64,000 nucleotides of DNA from Diphasiastrum complanatum (lineage: Eukaryota; Streptophyta; Lycopodiopsida; Lycopodiales; Lycopodiaceae): positions 34,472,804-34,536,803 of the forward strand of contig CM055097.1 in NCBI GenBank assembly GCA_029204225.1, in the 5' to 3' direction. The notes beneath the pieces were generated by a model that did not search any database, had not been told where the DNA came from, and worked only from the letters and a program-made list of their open reading frames with translations. Of the stretch, positions 12,227-22,260 are shown in pieces (positions within the stretch are counted from its first letter, which is position 1; every line of letters starts with the position of its first letter). A program made the translations under genes and the position numbers.

Positions 12227-12900
12227 TCAGGGCTTACATTCATTTATTATATACCAATTCTGGGTCCTTTCCTCTCCTGAAGGTTAGAAGTTCAGTACAT
12301 AAAGGTACATAACAATTGAAAAAAATAAACTATGATTCAACACCTCTCGCAGATTTGATAAGTAAGCATATTTCTGTGATCCATCTGTGGGGTTCTAATA
12401 TGTCTATGATATTATGTCTCAGTAGGTGCTGCATTTTTACACCTTCCACAAATATACTCCTTAAGTACAAGTTTATTGTTCAAAGGAACACGTTCCTTTA
12501 TAGAAGTTCATTCTGGGGGTTGTCATTTGCTGAATTCAATTTTTCAAAATTTTTCAATACGTAACAATGCTATGGTACTCAATAAAGTATTTTTTGTGGT
12601 CCTGAGGGCAACTTTCCAAAGTTGACTCGAAAATGTCTCTGTACTACCTTATGAGAAGTCAGATTCAACATGCTATTCAACATGTTGACTTAAGTTGCCT
12701 ACGCCAATTTTTTATATTCGGTTGTTGTAGTGAAACAGTACAGATAGTGATAGATTTGAAGATAATCTCTACTTTATATTGAATATAGAAACTTCTGTGC
12801 AAAAATTTAAATAGCACAAGTATAACATGAACTTGTACTTCGCAGGCTCATTTTGAAACTCAATATCCTTTATGACCTATATTTTGGAGGGCTGGAGCAA
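12227..12900. other. 3' flank of the DUF212 gene, nothing further recognised
   Basis: The first few hundred bases after the TAA at 12226 should hold the 3' UTR. No convincing polyadenylation site or other gene is visible. The open frame 12316-12564 has no recognisable motif. Confidence 0.4.
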
Positions 12901-12910
12901 GAGAATCAAT

Positions 12911-12939
12911 GGTGCACCAAATCAATCAATCAAACAATT

Positions 12940-13006
<67 letters not shown>

Positions 13007-13026
13007 AGAGATTGATTTGCTGCACC
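12911..13026. repeat. (GT)n(GA)n microsatellite inside a 16-bp inverted repeat
   Basis: The left arm 12911-12926 (ggtgcaccaaatcaat) and the right arm 13011-13026 (attgatttgctgcacc) are inverted copies with 15 of 16 matches. Between them lie a GT run (about 12940-12954) and a GA run (to 13010) with one interruption. The arms could form a hairpin stem with the microsatellite as the loop. Confidence 0.85.
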
Positions 13027-14457
13027 ATCGATTTCCTCTTGCCCTAGCCGATCCAATGCATCGTGTGTTGTCCTTAGACTCCTCACCTTTGTTGATGGAA
13101 GTCCATGGTTTTGACATCGGAAATTTGCTTCAATTTAGCAACCACAAGGATTTAGGCAAGAGCTTTGCTTGCATTAAAACTCCATTGTCACATTGTTACA
13201 AAAAATGGACAATCCCTCGTTAGAAACATTGTAACTCATGTGACCATTGTCCTTACCTCCTTAGGGAACTCCATGATTAGATGTGGAATTTTGATTCAAA
13301 TTAGGGTAAGGATTAAAGATATCCATGATTTGAGGTTATGATTTTGCTTCAAATTTAGCAATCCAAGAGGAGCTTGCTTGTGCTAAAACACCTACGCAAA
13401 GCGCATACGCATGCACGACTTTGCTTAAACTAAAGTTTACCTAAAAAGGTCGATTTTCAAGATGAAATGCAAATTTTTATCAAAATAGAATAGGCAATTT
13501 GAAGAAAATTTATGTAATAAGAGAAACTGAAAGTACTCAAATCAAGAGGTTGCCAAAATTGAAAGCCACAATTTTAGAATGATGTTAAAAAGCTTTGAAT
13601 TTTGCAAGTTCTCGAATTTATTTAATTTTTTGGACTCTGCAATATTCAAAGCTTGTCTCAGCCATATGAGACTTCACTAAGTTGGTCACAACAAAATTCA
13701 AGCTAGACGTGGATTCTTGTAGAGGTGAATCAAAGGAGGATTGAAATTGATGAGAAATCTATGCTGACATTGAGCACGACGTCAATCGTGGTTGTTGACA
13801 ATGAATGTCTTGCAAATAATATCTACTCATACTTGACGCTTTGCTAATCTTAGTAGGTTACACTTAAAACCCAAGCTATGTAGTGGAGATCCTATTGGTA
13901 GCTTCCAAGCAGACGATAATGGTATGCAAATCATAGTGGTTTCCAATGAACAAGCTCTTTTGTGAACTCAAACTTTTTCTTTTCTAGATATCCTTCACAC
14001 GTGCACTTTGTTTGCACTTTTTAAAGTATTTGTCAACTACGTCCTCACATGTTTCTTTAAATATCTAGATATTGTTTTGACGTGAATTGGAAGATCCGAA
14101 TCACATCATATCCAAAAGATAGACAGATGCGGAATCGAGACGAATGCTTATCTTGTGCATAGATCAAATGCGGAACAAGGAAAACCTATGCCATCAAGAA
14201 TTGATATTCAAAACAAATAAGAAATATTGAACGGTAAAATAGAAGTGCATATAAAAATCGAAAATAATCACTTTGATATTGAAACTATCAGAAAAAGTTT
14301 GGGGGTGACTTCTAACAAAAAACGGCCAAAAAGTATTGTATCTTTAGCATATCTTTTAGCAATGGTCACAAATGATAGTGGGCCATTATTTAAGGATAGT
14401 CCAGCAATAAACCATATAATAAATTTAATGTTTAGGATCTGCATAAAAAAAATAAAA
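13027..14457. other. No gene recognised
   Basis: AT-rich sequence. Short open frames (13017-13223 plus and others) are spill-over from the microsatellite or lack motifs. Confidence 0.4.
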
Positions 14458-14463
14458 TATATA

Positions 14464-14497
<34 letters not shown>

Positions 14498-14512
14498 TAT
14501 ATAGATATAGGT
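14458..14512. repeat. (TA)n microsatellite with GATA variants
   Basis: Alternating TA interspersed with 'tatcta' and 'tagata' units. The frames crossing it translate as Ile-Tyr repeats and are not genes. Confidence 0.95.
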
Positions 14513-15330
14513 TGAGAATAAACAAAGTAGTATAACGAAAGAAGTTGTGAGGACAAAGAAATTTTTTCGTGACAATGAACAAGTCCTCGGTGATTGACTT
14601 TTTTAGTGCATTTAGTATCGAGCGATCAATTAAAGCAACTAGCATCTATCAATAATGAAATATGAATTTTGTTCAATCAAGTTTGAATTTTGGTCAAGGT
14701 TCTTCGAACGTCATTTGAATATTCTTCGACAATCTTCCGTTTATCATTCGAATGTCGTCAACAATCGTTCGAAATGTTTTAAATTTCATATGTTTGAATC
14801 TTGACTGTGCAAACTTCTATGTTATCTTTCAATATATTAGAAACTTTTTCTGTAGATTGTCAAAAACACACTGTAATTCTACAGCGTGTGCAAAAAGAAC
14901 GAAAATTGTACAAAAGGAAAGAGTTTTCTAGGTCATCATTATTAGTCTTTGTGAAACTATCTACAAATCAGGATCTATGGTCGAGTAGTAAGATTTTCAT
15001 GTTCCTATTGTCATAATGTTTCATGTTCTCAAATACAAATTAAGGTGTAGGAGCCAAGCTACACCTTTACATGATGTTAAGCCATTGCCTCACCAATGCA
15101 CTATACAGTGGATGCACGACACACTCCAAAATGCGCCCAAAGAGACACATTATATTATACATAGAATGGGAATTCTCAAGAGGCTACCAAAGGAAGCTAT
15201 AATTTTTCAACTAGCATGCATTTTAACGTTTTATTATTATTATTGTTGGACCCAAAAATTTTGTACTTTCACATTAATTAATTGTAATACTCATACTTAA
15301 TATGTGGAAGTATTGAAAGTATAGTTCTTT
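14513..15330. other. No gene recognised
   Basis: Open frames 14801-15016 and 15016-15300 (plus) have no recognisable domain. Near 14690-14785 short 'ttcgaa/cgaat' words recur, which looks like degenerate repeat sequence. Confidence 0.35.
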
Positions 15331-15332
15331 GT

Positions 15333-15690
15333 GGACATATGGTTATCATCATGGCATTGAACAAAATATGAAACAACGAAGATATGATTGCTGTGCAATG
15401 ACATTTTTTCATCAAGAAACAAGATCAAAATTTGATTTTAAGGGAGCTTGAGTACATGGGAACTGTTCAAGATATATATGAAGTGTTTTTTGTTAAGAAA
15501 TTGTACCATACAAGATGGACATATTATTGTCATCATCGTGTTGAACAGATTGATAGGATTGTGTTACAAGGTTTTTGTCAAGAAAGTTGAAGTAGTGCGC
15601 AAGATCAAAATCTGATGTAGGAGAGCTTCGAGTATGTGGCAATTATTTATATGAAGTGTCTTTCATTGAAAATTTATACCATATTTATTT
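15333..15690 (+). repeat. Diverged tandem duplication, unit about 185 bp
   Basis: Two collinear copies can be aligned by eye, starting near 15333 and 15518. Shared anchors are 'gacatatggttatcatcat/gacatattattgtcatcat', 'aagatcaaaatttgat/aagatcaaaatctgat', 'gagcttgagtacatggg/gagcttcgagtatgtgg', 'atatgaagtg' and 'aaattgtaccata/aaatttataccata'. No frame stays open through both copies. Confidence 0.65.
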
Positions 15691-17141
15691 GATGTTAAAT
15701 GGCACAAAATCAACTACAAAGTATTGTACACAACATAGAGATATCTTAGTGGTATCTTTGTCATTGATCCAATCAAGACCTTGGGCATGAAACTTTGAGA
15801 CACATTGGTGCTACCTCGTAACTGTGAATAGGTTATCCATGTTTTCTTAGAAGTTAGCGTCAATTATATTCAATAGCTTCATTAAATTACATCTACATTT
15901 TCTTATCACATGGTCTCTTCAGTTTTTTGAGCTACAATTCATTTATTTAGTGCAGGCATCTTTTCAATTTGATTGATTGAATAAGAATTGGTGGTATGTT
16001 GTTTAGGTAAATCAAATATTAGACACATGTTTGAGAACACCTATCTAGAATATGTAATGAAAAATTTCGTTTCTAATATTATAATAGGTAAAGAAGGGAA
16101 ATTGAATGATTTGCATGTGATTTAAATGCCCAAGATTATATAAAATAATTCTGTAGAGCATACACTAGATAATGCTAGCATAGATGATAGTGATTTCACG
16201 TGTGAGGAGAATGAAAGAGTGTTATAAAATAATAATGATGATGCAATTCATCTAAGTGGAAAGTTGCATTTACACCAAAATGCTTTCTTTCAACTTCTTG
16301 TAAGAAAAGAGAAACCAAGATAATTGTAAGGAAGAAGTTTTGATGAAACCATTATTTTGAATGCAATCATCATGTCTCATTATTGTATCAATCATCAAAC
16401 ATATTGCATCTATGGATCTATATGGTAAGATCAGATCAAGATATTTGTTATCCATGATCAAATCAATTTGATTTACATACATGAACTACTATTTTTTTCC
16501 CAATTAAAAGCTAGTTGATAGGCTATATAATGAAGTTTAACTACTCAATGCAAGGTTTTTAATAATGCCATGAATTAGGTTGAACTTCATTGATTGATCA
16601 AACAACTAATCCTTTTTATTAATATTGTTGATTACTTTTCTAAGAGAGAATTTTCACACTTTAGTGAACTAATTTATGATTTGATTTAACGATAGTTGGT
16701 GTTAATCAAATCTACAAACACTTGATTATTTAGTGCTAATTTGTGAATAATCGAAAAAGATTAAGAGATTTGGTTTGGTCAAGAGATTGCTTGTTAGATC
16801 TCTGTTCACAGTTGTATGGTTACCAATCTCATCTATAAGTGATCTAGACATTGTTTTGAGATCATAACCAATTTGTTTCATAAAATATCATTGAGTTTGA
16901 GTCAAATTTGGTTACTTAGTGTATTTCACACGTGCTAAGAGTAAATGATCCTAACTTTGTCTATAGTCCATCATTTGATGTGAAATAGATCTTGTTTTAG
17001 AGAGATTTGAGTAGCTAGTGAGAATCAATTCACAAATAGTTGCAAGATCTTTCATAGGAGGATATAGTACTTCATTATTGGATCCTATTAAGAGTGTGTA
17101 GCAACATTTATTGTTCATCATTTGAGTTTTCTTCACTTCAA
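15691..17141. other. Left flank of Copia A; no 5' LTR recognised
   Basis: By comparison with elements B and C, the leader and 5' LTR of Copia A should lie here. I found no initiator-Met primer site (TGGTATCAGAGC) and no copy of the sequence that starts the 3' LTR at 31747. Either the 5' LTR has been lost or it has diverged beyond recognition by eye. Confidence 0.4.
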
Positions 17142-17437
17142 ATGGCTTCAATGAGTTCATCTTTGTTGGAACCAAGTGAAAGATTGTCCACTTCAAACTA
17201 TTCAATTTGGAAGATGAGGATGGAGTCCATCTTGATCCTTCAAGACATGATGGACATAGTTCTTGGCCTTGAAGAAGAACCACAAGTTCTTCAAGAGGTT
17301 CAAAAATACAAAAAGAGAGCTAGGATGGCTCTGCACTACATTAAGATGAATGTCTCTAAGATTTTGAGGGAGATAGGTACTTGTACAACAACCAAAGAAG
17401 CTTGGGATTGTCTCAAGACTATCCATGAGGCTAAGAA
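17142..17437 (+). pseudogene. Copia A Gag, N-terminal part (split by B)
   Basis: The ATG at 17142 opens a Copia Gag of the DUF4219/UBN2 type: LLEPSERLSTSNYSIWKMRM, then RARMALHYIKMNVS, then TKEAWDCLKTIHEAKN. The frame is cut at 17437 by insertion B. The continuation resumes after B at 22011 with the target-site copy and NTSRLLTLRNQIFQSIQKSD, exactly the expected next motif (compare SNTSRVLMLRNQILQSMKRS in B). Gag assembles the virus-like particle in which the element RNA is copied. Confidence 0.85.
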
Positions 17438-18138
17438 TGTGAAATTACTGTACTTTAGGACCATAAATGGATCTACAAAAGATCCACAAGAGTGATTGGA
17501 TGCTTGCTTAACAATCTATCAAAAAACTAGACACAAAAAAGTTGATCTAGATTGGCAATTTGACAAACAACAAGCATTCACAATCAAAAGCATTGATCAA
17601 CATTGAAATCCGAGCCCACACGTGTGTAATACAGGCTGTAGTATGGCCTTCAACCTGAGAAACAAGTAGAAATTGATTTGGTTTCATTTGGATCACAAAA
17701 ACTCAATGTACATAGTGAACTAGCTTGAGATTGCCAATGAGCTCCAAAAAGTTTCTATCTTCTCACTATGGGAGCTTGGAATACATAGCAAATTCGACTT
17801 CCTTCTTGAAGTTAGGTGGATTTCCAGCATGTAATAAGGAAGTTAACTCACCCTTCTTGCCCTAAAATGAAACCCTAGCCTAGATCCTAGAGTTATGCTT
17901 GGTAGGTAGCTAGTTGGTCAAATTTTCACCTTAAACTTAGGTGTGGGTCCTATAAAGTAGGGATGACCACCAAATAGACATGAACAACTCTCTTGACTTG
18001 ACCTAACCTACATTAGGATGGGTTTTCCATGTGGCATCATGGCCTCACATGTGCGGGACCCACTTGTGTACACAATTTACACTATTCTACATGGTTTTTG
18101 ATCAAGCTAGATTTGTCAATTTTTGGCAATTCTTCACA
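17438..18138 (-). repeat. Copia B 3' LTR (left copy)
   Basis: It begins TGTGAAATTACTGTAC and ends CAATTCTTCACA, and has the same length within two bases as the right copy. Small indels and scattered substitutions separate the two copies. In element orientation the LTR starts TGTGAAGAATTG. Confidence 0.95.
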
Positions 18139-18150
18139 CTCCTCCTCAAA
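18139..18150 (-). other. Copia B polypurine tract
   Basis: On the minus strand TTTGAGGAGGAG stands directly before the 3' LTR start TGTGAAG. It matches the tract of Copia A (aggaggag before tgtgaagaattg at 31747). Confidence 0.9.
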
Positions 18151-18349
18151 TTTAGCTTGATCTATTTACAACTCTCTTGATAGATGAATGAAAGCTTTTA
18201 GAAGTGTCTAAAAAATCCAGCTACAAACAAGGAACTTTTGAGACTCCAATAGAGAATGATGTCCATGAAGGATCTTTCACCACCTCTTAAAGGATCCCTT
18301 ACAAGATGTTCCACAAATGTGTCTATATACATGTAGCACACTTCAAAAA

Positions 18350-20530
18350 CTATACATCATGACAAATCATGGATTCCAAGGCATTTTGTGCACTTGAAGA
18401 TACATCAATTAAACTATTAAGTGCATACATAGTGTTGCCAAAGACAACTTGCCTTGCTTGATCCATATGATTGAGCCTTGATGGCTCCATCTTGATACTC
18501 AAGATTCTTCTTGGAGTCCTCGGGTCTTGAGCTTGATCCTCCACTTGACTTGACTCCAAAACATCAATGAATTGAATAAGGTGTTGATCCAAAGGTGCTT
18601 CTTCAAGTTTACAAATCTTCCACTCTTGAAAGATCACATTTCCACCATTGACAAATTCTTTGGTTGAAAACAAGTAGATTTTACAATTTCTACTTGAAGA
18701 GCAAAACACTATCATTATTCCTATCATTGAAATAGGATAATCTTTGGTCCTTACATTGGAATGATCATGCACAAAGCATGTGGACACAAAGATTTCCAAA
18801 GCAAATGATGTTTCATCTTTTATGACTCTATTCAAACTATTACAAAAATAGTTATCCAATGAAATTGCTTTATCAACGACAAATGTAGATTTCAAAACAT
18901 CCCATTTCATTGTCTTGTCATACAAAGTAATAAACACCATGAATCTTAAAGGTAAGAAACAAGTCACCTCATGTCTACTACTACTTTCCAAAAAGTATTC
19001 AAAGATAGTAGACTCTCCAATGCTCACCACCCTTGCAAGATGCACACTTGAATGGACAATTTGCATGCAGTTTGATGACTTGGCCATTGTCATTGAGGAC
19101 TCCCTTGGAACTCTCATGCTTTGAGGCTGATCCTCAAGATCTTCCTCCTTTTGATGCTCCTCCTCAATGCAAGCAAGATCACACTTTGCCAAGATCTCCT
19201 CTTGAGTGATCTCCTCCTTTGCCAAGCTCATTCTTTCAAAAGCAACACTAGCTTCCAACTTAAACAATCTTCCATGTTTAAATCCCTTTGAAATGCAAAC
19301 ATCATTCTTCAAGATGAAGCAAACACCATGCTTAAAGTGGACATCCAAATCACTTTCTAAGAGTAGACCAACACTAAGTATATTCTTGGTGATTGATGGT
19401 ACATAAAGGACATTTTCTAGATCCATGCATTTTGAGGATTCTAGACACAAAGAGATGGTGCCAACACCATCTATCCTACACTCTTCATCATTTACAGTAA
19501 AGACAAACTTTTTAGCATCATTGAACGAGTGTAAGGTTGAGAAAAAGTCCTTTTCACAAGACATGTGGGAGCTAGCCCCACTGTCGATCCACCAATTGTC
19601 TCTTGAATTGCTATTGCTTGTTGGTGAGGATGTAGATGCCATCAAGAATACATCTACTTTATCCTCCTCCTCCTCCTTTGCAAGGTTTCCTTGTTTGTAC
19701 TCCTCCACTTGTGCTCTTAGCCTCTTGTAGCATTCAGATGCATAATGCCCCTTCTTTCCACAAAAGAAGTATTTCTGCTTTGACTTGTCCTTTGAGCTTG
19801 ATGCATTATCCTCTTCTTTGGCCTCCCTTGGATGCTTCTTCTTTCCATTGGTCTTCTTTTTGCCCTTGAATGAGAAATTGGCTTTCTCATCACCATCCTG
19901 CAATGACAAGGAACTCATCCTAGATTTTGCATGGAGCATCCTACACTCTTCAGCCACTAATACACTGTGAAGTTTTTCTATAGTTGGCAAAGTGTCTTGG
20001 ATGGCAAAACTTTGGACCAAATTTGCAAAGTCATCTCCTAGACCATTAAGAACAATTTGTACATGCTCTCCATCATAAATCTTCTCTCCAATGGAGGCCA
20101 ACTCCCTATTCAGAGACTTGATTCTGAGTACATAATCTTGTGCACTCTCCTCACTTCTCTTCATGCTTTGCAAAATCTGATTTCTAAGCATGAGTACTCT
20201 TGAAGTGTTACTAGATTCATAGATTGATTTTAAAGACTTCCAAGCCTCTTTAGCACTAGTACATCCTGATACTTCTCTCAGCAAATCATTGCTCACATTC
20301 ATCTTCACACAATGAAGTGCAAGCCTAGATCTCTTCTTGTATCTAGCTAACTCCTGTGCACTTAGAGGTTCATCTTCATCTTCAATCAAGAACTCATGAA
20401 GGTCTTGGAGCACCAAGAGTGACTCCATCCTAACCTTCCAAATAGCATAATTTGTAGAATTCAATCTCTCACTAGCTTCTAGAAGGTATGCTCCAGTAGA
20501 TCCCATCTTACTAGTGACTTCTACAAACAA
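18350..20530 (-). CDS. Copia B Gag-protease protein with integrase-like extension, 726 aa
   Basis: One uninterrupted frame. Residues 15-200 are Copia Gag (LLEASERLNSTNYAIWKVRM; SAKEAWKSLKSIYESSNTSR; QIVLNGLGDDFANLVQSFAI). A zinc knuckle follows at 254-267 (FFCGKKGHYASEC), but its first Cys is Tyr254, so the CCHC site is incomplete. The protease motif WWIDSGASSHM has the catalytic DSG at 316-318, followed by the usual NVLYVPSITKNILSVG. From about 430 the protein departs from Copia A: an acidic linker, then 493-640 with HSSVH, VTCFL and a terminal CFVH...NVIFQE pattern reminiscent of Copia integrase, without the three catalytic acidic residues. The last 85 residues have no recognisable domain. 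No stop occurs over 726 codons, suggesting selection or youth. Confidence 0.88.
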   Translation of the reverse strand: MFVEVTSKMGSTGAYLLEASERLNSTNYAIWKVRMESLLVLQDLHEFLIEDEDEPLSAQELARYKKRSRLALHCVKMNVSNDLLREVSGCTSAKEAWKSLKSIYESSNTSRVLMLRNQILQSMKRSEESAQDYVLRIKSLNRELASIGEKIYDGEHVQIVLNGLGDDFANLVQSFAIQDTLPTIEKLHSVLVAEECRMLHAKSRMSSLSLQDGDEKANFSFKGKKKTNGKKKHPREAKEEDNASSSKDKSKQKYFFCGKKGHYASECYKRLRAQVEEYKQGNLAKEEEEDKVDVFLMASTSSPTSNSNSRDNWWIDSGASSHMSCEKDFFSTLHSFNDAKKFVFTVNDEECRIDGVGTISLCLESSKCMDLENVLYVPSITKNILSVGLLLESDLDVHFKHGVCFILKNDVCISKGFKHGRLFKLEASVAFERMSLAKEEITQEEILAKCDLACIEEEHQKEEDLEDQPQSMRVPRESSMTMAKSSNCMQIVHSSVHLARVVSIGESTIFEYFLESSSRHEVTCFLPLRFMVFITLYDKTMKWDVLKSTFVVDKAISLDNYFCNSLNRVIKDETSFALEIFVSTCFVHDHSNVRTKDYPISMIGIMIVFCSSSRNCKIYLFSTKEFVNGGNVIFQEWKICKLEEAPLDQHLIQFIDVLESSQVEDQAQDPRTPRRILSIKMEPSRLNHMDQARQVVFGNTMYALNSLIDVSSSAQNALESMICHDV

Positions 20531-20532
20531 GA

Positions 20533-20880
20533 AATAGATTTGATTGACTTGAAACTCACAAAGGTCTCACACTTGCAGTGTTTCACTCAAATTTGATTTC
20601 TAATCCAACAAATGGACTTATAATCACAGTTCTATCACTCCCTCACAAAGCTGGAATGAAGATAAGATGAAGTGAAACTACTTTCAAACAAATCTTGCCA
20701 AGAAATGGATTTGATTGTCTCTAGAAACTCACTAAGGTCTCTCTCTTGTAGTTTTTCACTCAAATTAGAATTCTAATCCAACAAATGGACTTATAATCTC
20801 AATTCTAGCACTCCCTCACAAAGTTGGAATGAAGATAAGATGATGTGAAATCTACTTACAATCAAATCTTGCCAATTTTG
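20533..20880 (-). repeat. Tandem duplication in the Copia B leader, unit about 170 bp
   Basis: Two copies lie between the Gag start codon and the primer site, beginning near 20533 and 20703. Shared anchors include 'ctaatccaacaaatggactta', 'cactccctcacaaag' and 'tggaatgaagataagatga'. They are similar but not identical. Confidence 0.85.
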
Positions 20881-21298
20881 GCTATTTTTGGACAAAAAAA
20901 TGACTTAATCTCTTTCTTCCTTCTTGGTGTACTTTCAAGACCTGTTTTTAACCTTAATAGGACTTGAACTCAGCCTAGATTAATTAGATTCCATGAAACA
21001 AATTCAAATCTAATCAATGGCAAATGATCTTGGTAGATTATTCTAGGATCTCCACCAAAAATTACACCAACAGCTCACAAATTGAATTTTTTTTGGATCA
21101 AATGAATACCATGCATTAAATGCAGGTTCAGAGGTGCCCACACATGTGGACAGTACGGATTTGGACCCCTACCAAGTTTGGGATCAAATCTCCTCACCAA
21201 AATCAAGATTCTAGCTTGCCCTCTCAATATTAGTTTTTAGCACCAAAACTTGCTAAAAATGGATTTGCATTAGATCAATGGCTTATGCTCTTGTACTT

Positions 21299-21311
21299 GG
21301 CTCTGATACCA
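21299..21311 (-). other. Copia B primer-binding site (initiator tRNA-Met)
   Basis: On the minus strand the LTR ends ...TTTCACA and is followed directly by TGGTATCAGAGCC, complementary to the 3' half of plant initiator tRNA-Met, the usual Copia primer. Confidence 0.93.
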
Positions 21312-22010
21312 TGTGAAAGTACTGTACTTTAGGACCATAAATGGATCTACAAAAGATCCACAAGAGTGATTGGATGCTTGCTTAACAATCTATCAAAAAA
21401 CTAGACACAAAAAAGTTGATCTAGATTGGCAATTTGACAAACAACAAGAATTCACAATCAAAAGCATTGATCAACATTGAAATCTGAGACCACACGTGTT
21501 TACTACAGGCTGTAGTACGGCATTCAACCTAAGAAACAAGTAGAAATTGATTTGGTTTCATTTGGATCACAAAAACTCAATGTACATAGTGAACTAGCTT
21601 GAGATTGCCAATGAGCTCCAAAAAGTTTCTATCTTCTCACTATGAGAGCTTGGAATACATAGCAAATTACTTCCTTCTTGAAGTTAGGTGGATTTCCAGC
21701 ATGTAATAAGGAAGTTAACTCACCCTTCTTGCCCTAAAATGAAACCCTAGCCTAGATCCTAGAGTTATGCTTGGTAGGTAGCTAGTTGGTCAAATTTTCA
21801 CCTTAAACTTAGGTGTAGGTCCTATAAAGTAGGGATGACCACCAAATTGACATGACCAACTCTCTTGACTTGACCTAACCTACATTAGGATGGGTTTCCC
21901 ATGTGGCATCATGGCCTCACATGTGCGGGACCCGCTTGTGTACACAATTTACACTATTCTACATGGTTTTTGATCAAGCTAGATTTGCCAATTTTTGGCA
22001 ATTCTTCACA
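21312..22010 (-). repeat. Copia B 5' LTR (right copy)
   Basis: It begins TGTGAAAGTACTGTAC and ends CAATTCTTCACA. The promoter of B should lie in this copy, reading leftward. Confidence 0.95.
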
Positions 22011-22015
22011 AAGAA

Positions 22016-22260
22016 CACCTCTAGGCTCCTCACTCTTAGAAATCAAATCTTTCAAAGTATCCAAAAGAGTGATAGAGTGCATCTAGTTATGTTTTGAGAG
22101 TAAAAGATATTCATAGAGAGCTTGCTTGCATTGGTGATTCCATCAATCAAAATGAACTAGTCCAAGTCATTCTCAATGGCTTGAGAAGTGAATTTGATAA
22201 CCTTGTCCAATCCTATGCCATTAAGGAGGAGCTACCAAGCTTGGAGCTCTCCAAAGAGTG
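22016..22260 (+). pseudogene. Copia A Gag, middle part after B, frameshifted
   Basis: After the right target-site copy the Gag frame resumes with NTSRLLTLRNQIFQSIQKSD. It shifts near 22085 and continues as YVLRVKDIHRELACIGDSIN and VQVILNGLRSEFDNLVQSYA, then meets a TAA at about 22260. These are the standard second-half motifs of UBN2-type Gag. The shift and stop make this part non-functional. Confidence 0.85.

Larger units (their letters stand above)
17438..22010 (-). mobile_element. Copia B: non-autonomous Gag-protease Copia element with complete LTRs
   Basis: Two near-identical LTRs (17438-18138 and 21312-22010) flank a minus-strand body. The insertion site is duplicated exactly: AAGAA at 17433-17437 and 22011-22015. 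The primer-binding site is adjacent to the right LTR (complement at 21299-21311, TGGTATCAGAGCC) and the polypurine tract is adjacent to the left LTR (complement at 18139-18150, TTTGAGGAGGAG). Both fit minus-strand orientation. The body contains one long frame (Gag-protease-extension) and no reverse transcriptase or RNase H. High LTR identity and an intact target duplication suggest a fairly young insertion into an already resident Copia A. Confidence 0.95.
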
